From an uncultured Altererythrobacter sp. (GTDB lineage Bacteria > Pseudomonadota > Alphaproteobacteria > Sphingomonadales > Sphingomonadaceae): a stretch of 5,588 bases of DNA. Made by a program: the position numbers and the translations under genes. The notes beneath the pieces are model-generated. The model had not been told where the DNA came from. It worked only from the letters and a program-made list of their open reading frames with translations, and made no database searches. The stretch is from positions 1 to 5,588 of the forward strand of contig CALLIO010000008.1 of NCBI GenBank assembly GCA_938009055.1, read 5' to 3'. Shown piece by piece: positions 1 to 5,588 of the stretch; the first letter of the stretch is position 1; every line of letters begins with the position of its first letter.

Positions 1-1278
1 CACTTTGATCTGCATATAGGCAAAGTGCAGCCCCAAACACATGTGCGCGCCGCCGCCAAACGGCACCCAGGCGTATTTGTGCCGCGCCTTCACCTTATCG
101 GGCGTGAAGCGCATCGGATCAAAACCCATCGGGTCGTCCCAATATTCGTCCGAATGATGCGTCCAATGGATGTTGATCCCGCACAATTGACCCGCCGGAA
201 TATGGTAGCCGCCAAATTCAAAGTCTTTGATCGCGCGGCGCGGCATGGAGGGAACCGGCGGCATAAGACGCAGGCTTTCCTTAAACGCCAGCTCCAATGT
301 CTCAAGCTTGCCCATATCATCGTAATCCAGCGGGCGCGGCTCGCCATTGGCATCGGGTCCGCCGGTCACAGCGATGATTTCTGCACGCAGTTTTTCCTGC
401 CAATCGCGATGTTTAGCAAGGCGATAGAGGAAGCTGGTGGCCGATGATGTGATCGTGTCATGGGCGGCCATCATCAAGAAGCTCATATGGTCGACAACCT
501 CGTCAACCGGCAGCAATGAGCCATCTTCGCGCGTGGCATTGGCGAACTGGCTGAACATATCCTGCCCGCCGCCCGTCTCGCGGCGCTTCACAGTTTCTCT
601 GGCCAGAAAATCGACCATAAAAGCGCGACCGTCGACCCCGCGCTTCATCTTGGTAAAGGGCAAGGGCTTGCGCACTGGCGCGACAGAAGCTTGGACCATA
701 TCAACAAAGGCGGTGTTTATCTTGTCAGCCTCTGGTCCCCACGGAATGCCCAGAAAACTGTCCGCGGCCAAATCAAGCGTCAATTGCTTGATCGCAGGCT
801 GGAACGCCATCTTGCCGGTCCATCCTGCCACTTCCTTGGCAATGCCAGCGTTGAGCGCGCCGGAATAATGCCGCATCGGTCCGGGTTTAAACGCGATGGA
901 AAGCGCGCGCCGGTCAATCCGGTGATGGTCAAAATCCATCAGCATCAAACCGCGCGGGAACAGGTTGTCGAGCACTGGACCCCAACCCTGCTCGCTGGAG
1001 AAGATCTTTTCCTTATTGAACAGAACCAGCTCGTTCGCATCTGCCCCGATCAGCCCAACATTCCAGCCACCAAAGGCATGGGTTTTGTAAACCTTGCCGT
1101 ATTTTGCGACCATTCTTTGCGTGAAACCATGCGGGTCGGCCAATTGCTTGAACGTATTGCCAACAAACGGCAGGCCGCGTTCGCCCGGAATATGCGCCAG
1201 TGCATCATCGCTGGGCAGACCTTCGCTCCAATGCGCGAATGTGGGCTGGGATTGCTGCGGCTCGGCGAGAGTGGCCAT
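1..1278 (-). CDS. Cytochrome P450, soluble bacterial type (C-terminus cut by window edge)
   Basis: This is a heme-thiolate monooxygenase, expected to hydroxylate or otherwise oxidise a small organic substrate in the cytoplasm with electrons from a ferredoxin or similar partner. The frame is open for 426 codons from ATG at 1278 to base 1 with no stop. Visible P450 landmarks are a proline/glycine-rich start (PGERGLPFVGN, residues 31-41), a C-helix HHRIDRR (118-124), the I-helix oxygen-activation motif AAHDT (271-275), the K-helix ExxR as ESLR (334-337), FDPMRF (386-391), and the heme loop FGGGAHMCLG (407-416) with the axial ligand Cys414. All key catalytic residues are present. No membrane anchor is seen at the N-terminus. 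P450s of this class usually run to about 450 residues, so a few tens of residues are missing beyond the edge. The start is supported by AGGAG eight bases upstream. The substrate is unknown and no CYP family number is claimed. Its closest neighbour is hemH, 74 nt upstream in the same direction. Confidence 0.96.
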   Translation of the reverse strand, partial: MATLAEPQQSQPTFAHWSEGLPSDDALAHIPGERGLPFVGNTFKQLADPHGFTQRMVAKYGKVYKTHAFGGWNVGLIGADANELVLFNKEKIFSSEQGWGPVLDNLFPRGLMLMDFDHHRIDRRALSIAFKPGPMRHYSGALNAGIAKEVAGWTGKMAFQPAIKQLTLDLAADSFLGIPWGPEADKINTAFVDMVQASVAPVRKPLPFTKMKRGVDGRAFMVDFLARETVKRRETGGGQDMFSQFANATREDGSLLPVDEVVDHMSFLMMAAHDTITSSATSFLYRLAKHRDWQEKLRAEIIAVTGGPDANGEPRPLDYDDMGKLETLELAFKESLRLMPPVPSMPRRAIKDFEFGGYHIPAGQLCGINIHWTHHSDEYWDDPMGFDPMRFTPDKVKARHKYAWVPFGGGAHMCLGLHFAYMQIKV

Positions 1279-1352
1279 ACGAGAAACTCCTGATTAGAGC
1301 GACTCAACATAGTTAGATAGGTTGCAAAAGGGAACCCTAAATCCGGACCGGT
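1279..1352 (-). other. hemH-P450 intergenic spacer, 74 nt
   Basis: This is the only non-coding stretch in the window longer than a few bases. It is visibly more AT-rich in its P450-proximal half than the flanking genes. Just after the hemH stop it holds an imperfect palindrome (ACCGGTCCGG on the minus strand) and then AGGG-TT-CCCT followed by TTTT. The loops of one or two bases are too small for a convincing terminator hairpin. TATGTT (about 1303-1308) could serve as a weak -10 box, but I find no good -35 partner at 16-18 bases. Whether the P450 gene has its own promoter or is read through from hemH cannot be decided from the sequence. Confidence 0.5.
1287..1291 (-). promoter_or_regulatory. 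Shine-Dalgarno site of the P450 gene
   Basis: The minus strand reads AGGAG here, followed by eight bases and then ATG at 1278. This is a near-ideal ribosome binding site and spacing, and it fixes the P450 start. It is the strongest Shine-Dalgarno sequence of the gene starts visible in the window, consistent with this gene being translated independently of hemH. Confidence 0.85.
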
Positions 1353-2387
1353 TTAGAGCCAACCGCCAAGCTCGCGCCGGATGATGGTCTCCAGCATCGC
1401 CATGCCAGCGTCCGACGTGTTGAGGCAGGACAATACGGCAAACTCCTCACCACCCGCTTCTGTGAACTGATTTTTGCCTTCGATCGCCAGCTCTTCCAAA
1501 GTCTCGACGCAATCGGCGGAAAATCCGGGCGCTGCAATCGCGAGTCTTTTCGTGCCTTTCGCGCCTTCTGCCTCCAGCGTGTCGTCTGTGGCAGGTTTAA
1601 GCCATTCAGCCGGGCCAAAGCGGGATTGGAAACTGGTTTCGATCCTCAGATCTGCAAACTGCGGATCGCTATGCAAAGCCGCGCTCAAAAGCCGCGCGGT
1701 CTTACGGCAATGGCAGTGATAGGGATCGCCCAGATCGAGCGTGCGCTGGGGCATTCCGTGGAAACTCAACAGCAACACTTCGGGCACAAAGCTGAGCGCG
1801 GAAAGCTGGCGTTTCGTATCGACAGCCAAGGCTTCAATATAGGCTGGGTCATCGTGATAGGGCGGCAATGTGCGCAAGCTCGCCTGCCAGCGTTGCTTCG
1901 CCAGCGTTTCCGCCGCCTTGTCGACGACGGTGGCAGTCGTTGCCGCGCAATATTGCGGGTAAAGCGGCGCGAGCAAAATGCGCTCTGCGCCCGCTTCATG
2001 CAGCGCAGTGATTTGATCGGGGATCGACGGATTGCCGTAACGCATGGCGTATCGGACGATGACCCCATCGCCCAATCGGTCTTGCAATCCGTTTGCCTGC
2101 GCTTTGGTGATGAAAGCGAGCGGCGATCCATCCTCGGTCCATACCTTCGCATAGGCTTTGGCGCTTTTTTTCGGGCGCGTGTTGAGGATGATCCCGCGCA
2201 GGATCGGCTGCCACACAATCTGCGGGATTTCGATCACGCGTTTGTCGGAAAGAAATTCGGCCAGATAGCGCTTTACTGCTCCCGGTTCAGCAGCTTCGGG
2301 GGTGCCGAGATTAACAACCAAAACGCCGATCTTGCCGGATCGAACGCTTGGATGGTCGGCGGGAAGGGATTGTTCAGTCCAGGTCAT
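1353..2387 (-). CDS. hemH: Ferrochelatase (protoporphyrin ferrochelatase)
   Basis: This enzyme inserts Fe2+ into protoporphyrin IX, the last step of protoheme synthesis, and acts in the cytoplasm or at the inner membrane. The protein has 344 residues, a normal length for a bacterial ferrochelatase. The N-terminal VLVVNLGTPE (22-31) is the typical family opening. The signature LLSFHGMPQRTLDLGDPY (206-223) carries the catalytic histidine, His210. The segment APGFSADCVETLEE (286-299) carries the conserved acidic residue Glu295, equivalent to the catalytic glutamate of characterised enzymes. Cysteines at 147, 225, 227, 293 and 321 make a [2Fe-2S] cluster possible, as reported for the Caulobacter crescentus enzyme; which of them would be ligands is not certain from sequence. 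The ATG overlaps the stop of the upstream Mo-hydroxylase gene and only a weak G-rich Shine-Dalgarno (GGGGG, 2391-2395) lies close to it, pointing to translational coupling. The stop is TAA. Confidence 0.97.
   Translation of the reverse strand: MTWTEQSLPADHPSVRSGKIGVLVVNLGTPEAAEPGAVKRYLAEFLSDKRVIEIPQIVWQPILRGIILNTRPKKSAKAYAKVWTEDGSPLAFITKAQANGLQDRLGDGVIVRYAMRYGNPSIPDQITALHEAGAERILLAPLYPQYCAATTATVVDKAAETLAKQRWQASLRTLPPYHDDPAYIEALAVDTKRQLSALSFVPEVLLLSFHGMPQRTLDLGDPYHCHCRKTARLLSAALHSDPQFADLRIETSFQSRFGPAEWLKPATDDTLEAEGAKGTKRLAIAAPGFSADCVETLEELAIEGKNQFTEAGGEEFAVLSCLNTSDAGMAMLETIIRRELGGWL
2384..2387 (-). promoter_or_regulatory. ATGA stop/start overlap coupling the Mo-hydroxylase gene to hemH
   Basis: On the minus strand the four bases read ATGA: ATG starts hemH and TGA ends the upstream Mo-hydroxylase gene in a different frame. 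This arrangement is a classic sign of translational coupling by terminating and reinitiating ribosomes, and shows that the two genes share a transcript. The bases just upstream of the hemH ATG (GGGGGCTT) give only a poorly placed Shine-Dalgarno, which fits coupling. Confidence 0.85.
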
Positions 2388-4669
2388 AAGCCCCCAGAAA
2401 GTAGGGGCAGTCTGCGCAGGCGCAACCCTGTGGCTGAATGGAGCGCATTGGCAATCGCGGGCGGCGCAACCACTGCGCCCAATTCACCGGGATCAAACGG
2501 CTGCTTGTTGCTGGTGATGAACTCCACCTCAATCTCCGGACAATCCTTCAGCCGGGGAAGGTTGAGCTGGCCCAATGTCTGCGTTTCGGGAAGTCCGCCA
2601 TCATAACGGGTTGCTCCGCCAAGCGCCTGAGCCAATCCGAAGACCAAGCCGCCCTCTATCTGCTGGCGCGCCAAATCCATATTGACGATCCGGCCAATAT
2701 CGACCGCTGCGACCAGTCGCGCGACCTTCAGCCCGCCCTCGCCGGCTCTGGCAAAGGCAATGCAGGCAATGCGCCCGCCTCCCGCCCAATCACCGATACG
2801 GTGGCAGGCAAGCCCCTGTCCGCTCTGGTCAATTCCGCCATCCCATTCGGCAATCCGCGCTGCCCGCTGGAGGCACTCGACCATCCGCAAGTCAGAGCCA
2901 AGGAGAGAGATGCGGTAAGATAAGGGTTCGCGGCGATAACGATGGGCGGCTTCATCAATAAAGCACTCATTGGCAAAGGCGGTGTAGCCATGCGCATTGC
3001 CGCGCATCCGCCCGCAGGGAAGCCCGATGCGCGCAGGGGCATGGTCAATCGAGACATCGCCAATCGCGTAATTGGGCATGGCGCCTTCGACCGCCATCGG
3101 ATCAGGAGTGGCCGAGGTTTCCTCAACCGCAGCCCAGCTGGTCTTGTTGCCAAACAGACGGCGCCCAAACTCCAGATTGGCCGCTGGCGAGGCGATCCGC
3201 GTTTGCAATCCCGTGATCGTGCCTTGATCGGAACCGCTCAAACGCGCTGCGAGAAAAACCGCTGCAGGCATGCGCGGCCTGTCGCGCAAATGTTCTTGCC
3301 AGCGCGACCAGACCAATTGCACGGGGCGTTCCACCTCGCGCGCGATCAATGCCGCTTCGATGGCGTGATCATGCTCCAGCCTCCGGTCAAAACTGCCGCC
3401 CGCTGGCATGGGATAGATCACGACATCATCAAGCGAGAGCCCGATGGCCTTAGCCGCCGCCGCCCGCGCCGCTTCGGGCGCTTGGCTGGCAATCCATAGC
3501 TCCAGCCGTCCATCTTCGAGCCGCGCCGTCGCTGTCGCCGTCTCCAGCGTTGCATGCAGCGCCGGCTCGACATCATAGCGCACTGCCATCGCGGCCTTGC
3601 CCTGCGTATCGTATCCCTGCCCGCGTTTTTGAAGGCGATATGCCTGCCCCTCGCGCATGGCTTTGTCGAGCTGGCTGTCGATATTGGCGCTGGTGATGAG
3701 GCTTTCGACATCAAAGCGCGGCTCCATCGCCTCCACCGCTTTTTCCGCCGCCCACCAATTGCTGCCAATCGCAGCGAGCCAGCGTTTGCCTTCTACCGCG
3801 CCTAGAAATCCGCGAATGCCCTGCGCTTTTCCTGCCTCAAAGCCGGTCAATGTCGATTGGTCGAGCGGCCCGTGTTTGATCGAGGCATAGACCATATTGG
3901 GCAGGCGCACGTCGCCAGCAAACAGGTAACTGCCATCAACTTTCGATGGCGCATCCAGCCGCACATAGGGGCTTTCCGGCCCGAATTCTGCGCGTTGCTC
4001 AATCGCTTGCGGGGTCTCGCTATAGGGTTGCGAGCGCAAGGGCACGGGATCAGGCGGTGTTTCTTCAGCGGCGGCAGAGGCAAGCTCGCCAAAGCTCAAT
4101 TTTTTCTCGCCATGAGTAATAAAACCAGCATCTGCCGCGCATTCCTCTGGCGCGACATCCCATTGCGCTGCTGCTGCTTGGGATAACATCGCGCGGGTCT
4201 GTGCCGCCGCGATCCGGCAGGGCATTTCATACGCCGTCAGCGTGGTGCCATCGGCCGTGCCGTGAAAGGCCTGCATCTGGGCATAGCGTTCAGCGACATA
4301 GGGAGCTGCTTCTGTGGCCGCTTGCGCATTGTAAGGCAGCCACAACGGCGCCCATTTTTCCGCGAGAGGCACATTGGCATAGGCCCCGCTAACCGGCGCT
4401 GGCTCAACCGCCATCTGCCGCCAGTCCGCGCCCAGTTCAGCGGCGATAATCTGCGGGAGAAGTGTTGTGACGCCCTGCCCCATCTCCAACTGGGGAATGG
4501 CAACCGTCACCACTCCATCACGCCCGATTTTCAGCCATGCATCAAAGGCAAGCTCGTCGCGCCCGGGCTGCAAGGGATTGGGATAGCTGCGCGGATAAAG
4601 GCCCCACGCAATGACCACGCCGCCGCCAATGGCCGCTCCGGTCAAAACGCCGCGCCTCGTGATCGGCAT
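2384..4669 (-). CDS. Tat-targeted molybdenum hydroxylase large subunit (xanthine dehydrogenase / isoquinoline 1-oxidoreductase beta-like)
   Basis: This is the molybdopterin-binding catalytic subunit of a xanthine oxidase-family enzyme, which hydroxylates N-heterocycles or aldehydes using water. From the chosen start it has 761 residues, the usual size of IorB-type proteins. The N-terminus carries a twin-arginine signal (TRRGVLTGAAI, Arg5-Arg6, then a hydrophobic stretch to about residue 24), so export folded to the periplasm, or membrane anchoring, is predicted. EMGQG (62-66) is the IorB-type Mo-cofactor motif. An a/b-hammerhead-like region lies at about 235-320. GGSFDRR (424-430) sits where GGGFGRR is usual, and PCGRMRG (551-557) where a G-x-x-R-S-V-G-like loop is usual. 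PGELG holds Glu729, aligned with the catalytic Glu of the family. ATG at 4669 is preferred over ATG at 4705 because it gives a textbook short Tat n-region and lies 2 nt after the mrp stop instead of overlapping it by 34 nt. No [2Fe-2S] small subunit lies beside it. The substrate is unknown. Confidence 0.9.
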   Translation of the reverse strand: MPITRRGVLTGAAIGGGVVIAWGLYPRSYPNPLQPGRDELAFDAWLKIGRDGVVTVAIPQLEMGQGVTTLLPQIIAAELGADWRQMAVEPAPVSGAYANVPLAEKWAPLWLPYNAQAATEAAPYVAERYAQMQAFHGTADGTTLTAYEMPCRIAAAQTRAMLSQAAAAQWDVAPEECAADAGFITHGEKKLSFGELASAAAEETPPDPVPLRSQPYSETPQAIEQRAEFGPESPYVRLDAPSKVDGSYLFAGDVRLPNMVYASIKHGPLDQSTLTGFEAGKAQGIRGFLGAVEGKRWLAAIGSNWWAAEKAVEAMEPRFDVESLITSANIDSQLDKAMREGQAYRLQKRGQGYDTQGKAAMAVRYDVEPALHATLETATATARLEDGRLELWIASQAPEAARAAAAKAIGLSLDDVVIYPMPAGGSFDRRLEHDHAIEAALIAREVERPVQLVWSRWQEHLRDRPRMPAAVFLAARLSGSDQGTITGLQTRIASPAANLEFGRRLFGNKTSWAAVEETSATPDPMAVEGAMPNYAIGDVSIDHAPARIGLPCGRMRGNAHGYTAFANECFIDEAAHRYRREPLSYRISLLGSDLRMVECLQRAARIAEWDGGIDQSGQGLACHRIGDWAGGGRIACIAFARAGEGGLKVARLVAAVDIGRIVNMDLARQQIEGGLVFGLAQALGGATRYDGGLPETQTLGQLNLPRLKDCPEIEVEFITSNKQPFDPGELGAVVAPPAIANALHSATGLRLRRLPLLSGGL

Positions 4670-4671
4670 CG

Positions 4672-5588
4672 TCAGCCTGCCCCTTCGCTTGCGCTGCCCA
4701 GCCAATCGCTGATCTTGCCCGCAATGGCGGTGAAGTGTTCAGCCTCTGCGCTGTCACCACCGGCCGGCGGCGTTCCGGCATCGCCAGCCTCGCGGATCGG
4801 AAGCGCCAGCGGAATGCGGCCCAGAAACGGAATCTCGATCCGCTCTGCCACGGCTTCAACTCCGCCCTTGCCAAAGGGATCGGATAGCTCGCCGCAATGC
4901 GGGCAGGCATAGCCCGCCATATTCTCAACCAAGCCAATGATCGGCACATCGCCCTGCTCGAACAATTGCCCCGCCCGCGCTGCATCAATAAGCGCCAAAT
5001 CCTGCGGGGTTGAGACCAGCACGGCTCCATCGGGTTTGTGTTTGGACAGCATGGAAAGCTGCACATCACCGGTGCCGGGCGGCAAATCAATCAGAAGAAG
5101 CTCCACATCGCCCCATTCCGCATCAATCAATTGCAACAAGGCATTGCCCGCCATCGGCCCGCGCCATGCGAGCGCCTGGGCTTGTTTGACGAGGAACCCC
5201 ATCGAAAGCACCGGAATGCCATGCGGGGTTGGCACAGGCACCAGCTTTTCGCCCGCTGCTTCTGGCTTTTTGCCTTCTACTCCCAGCAATTTGGGCTGTG
5301 AGGGGCCATAAATATCCGCATCGACGATCCCGACCTTGTGACCCAATTTTTTGAGCGCAACCGCCAGATTGGTGGTGAGCGTGCTTTTGCCGACGCCCCC
5401 TTTGCCAGAGCCGATCGCGATAATCCTGCGTTGAACTTTATCGGCCATCATCGCGACGCGCACTTCGGATACACCTTCTTGCGCGCCCAGAATATCTTGG
5501 ATCGCGCTGTCCATATCCTCGCGCTGTTTGGGGGTAAGGCCGGTCGCCTCGAGAACCACAACGGCGCGGTCACCCACCATTTGGGCGG
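4672..5588 (-). CDS. mrp: Mrp/ApbC-family iron-sulfur cluster carrier ATPase (5' end cut by window edge)
   Basis: This is a cytoplasmic P-loop ATPase of the Mrp/ApbC/Nbp35 family, which binds an Fe-S cluster and passes it to apo-proteins. Counting from the first in-window Met (ATG at 5580), the deviant Walker A is GKGGVGKST (59-67, signature lysine Lys60, P-loop Lys65). The switch/Walker A' region is VDADIYGPSQP (86-96), and DLPPGTGD (165-172) is the family's Walker B-like hallmark. CPHC (226-229) is the conserved C-x-x-C that bridges the cluster in the dimer. Residues 1-47 look like the second half of the N-terminal MIP18/DUF59-type domain (ending in VSEVRVAMMADK), and the frame stays open to the window edge. 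The real start therefore lies beyond base 5588 and the Met at 5580 is internal. The stop TGA is two bases before the Mo-hydroxylase start, so the genes are probably one operon. Confidence 0.95.
   Translation of the reverse strand, partial: AQMVGDRAVVVLEATGLTPKQREDMDSAIQDILGAQEGVSEVRVAMMADKVQRRIIAIGSGKGGVGKSTLTTNLAVALKKLGHKVGIVDADIYGPSQPKLLGVEGKKPEAAGEKLVPVPTPHGIPVLSMGFLVKQAQALAWRGPMAGNALLQLIDAEWGDVELLLIDLPPGTGDVQLSMLSKHKPDGAVLVSTPQDLALIDAARAGQLFEQGDVPIIGLVENMAGYACPHCGELSDPFGKGGVEAVAERIEIPFLGRIPLALPIREAGDAGTPPAGGDSAEAEHFTAIAGKISDWLGSASEGAG
4676..4685 (-). promoter_or_regulatory. Ribosome binding region of the Mo-hydroxylase gene, inside the mrp 3' end
   Basis: The minus strand reads AAGGGGCAGG here, ending six bases before the ATG at 4669. 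Both the AAGGGG and the CAGG parts resemble a Shine-Dalgarno core, CAGG being better placed. The site lies within the last codons of mrp, whose TGA (4672-4674) is two bases before the ATG. It supports choosing 4669 as the start and fits coupled translation of the two genes. Confidence 0.5.

Noticed and set aside
691..1293. A plus-strand open frame of 200 codons antisense to the N-terminal half of the P450 gene, with shorter ones at 25-447 and 437-868.
   Set aside because: The minus strand encodes an unbroken P450 with all signature motifs in frame; the plus-strand frames show no domain and are shadows.
1303..1335. Possible sigma-70 promoter for the P450 gene (TATGTT as -10, with TTCCCT or TTGCAA as -35).
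   Set aside because: The -35 candidates match the consensus poorly or have the wrong spacing (about 10 bases for TTGCAA).
1329..1354. Possible rho-independent terminator or operator after hemH (ACCGGTCCGG, then AGGG-TT-CCCT-TTT on the minus strand).
   Set aside because: The arms are short and the loops one or two bases, so no stable hairpin forms; a protein-binding palindrome is possible but not supported.
1626..2606. A plus-strand open frame of 326 codons antisense to hemH and the 3' end of the Mo-hydroxylase gene.
   Set aside because: It has no recognisable motif, a composition typical of a reverse-strand shadow (rich in Arg, Ala, Gly), and it lies opposite two well-supported genes with complete catalytic motifs.
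4670..4705. An alternative ATG at 4705 that would add 12 residues (MAGQRKRRGRLT) to the Mo-hydroxylase.
   Set aside because: It would overlap mrp by 34 nt and lengthen the Tat n-region for no gain; ATG at 4669 gives a standard Tat signal and sits two bases after the mrp stop.
5578..5580. ATG at 5580 as the true start of mrp.
   Set aside because: The frame is open to the window edge and the first in-window residues look like the middle of the N-terminal DUF59-type domain, so the start is most likely outside the window.

Overview
The window holds four genes, all on the minus strand, and nearly all of it is coding. Transcription runs from position 5588 down to 1: an Mrp/ApbC-family P-loop iron-sulfur carrier ATPase (5' end outside the window), a Tat-targeted large subunit of the xanthine oxidase/isoquinoline 1-oxidoreductase molybdenum hydroxylase family, ferrochelatase (hemH), and a soluble bacterial cytochrome P450 (C-terminal end outside the window). 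No RNA gene, mobile element, CRISPR array or long repeat was seen.

The organism is most likely an alphaproteobacterium, probably of the order Sphingomonadales. This rests on the moderately GC-rich sequence, the HCHC-containing ferrochelatase, and the style of the Mo-hydroxylase and P450 proteins. It is judged from resemblance, not from a database search, so genus is not assigned.

Layout: mrp (4672-5588, partial) is followed after 2 nt by the Mo-hydroxylase gene (2384-4669), whose TGA stop overlaps the ATG of hemH (1353-2387) in an ATGA junction. This is a compact three-gene unit that is probably co-transcribed and translationally coupled. A 74-nt spacer (1279-1352) then leads to the P450 gene (1-1278), which has its own clear Shine-Dalgarno sequence. 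It could be a fourth operon member or have its own weak promoter.

The genes share a metal-cofactor theme. Mrp proteins carry Fe-S clusters; Mo-hydroxylases need a molybdopterin cofactor and [2Fe-2S] electron transfer; ferrochelatase inserts iron into protoporphyrin, and some alphaproteobacterial versions carry a [2Fe-2S] cluster; P450 uses the heme that ferrochelatase makes. A functional link is inference from gene order. Each protein family is known. The points worth a second look are the Mo-hydroxylase large subunit with no small subunit beside it and a divergent cofactor-loop motif, and the tight mrp/Mo-hydroxylase/hemH arrangement.
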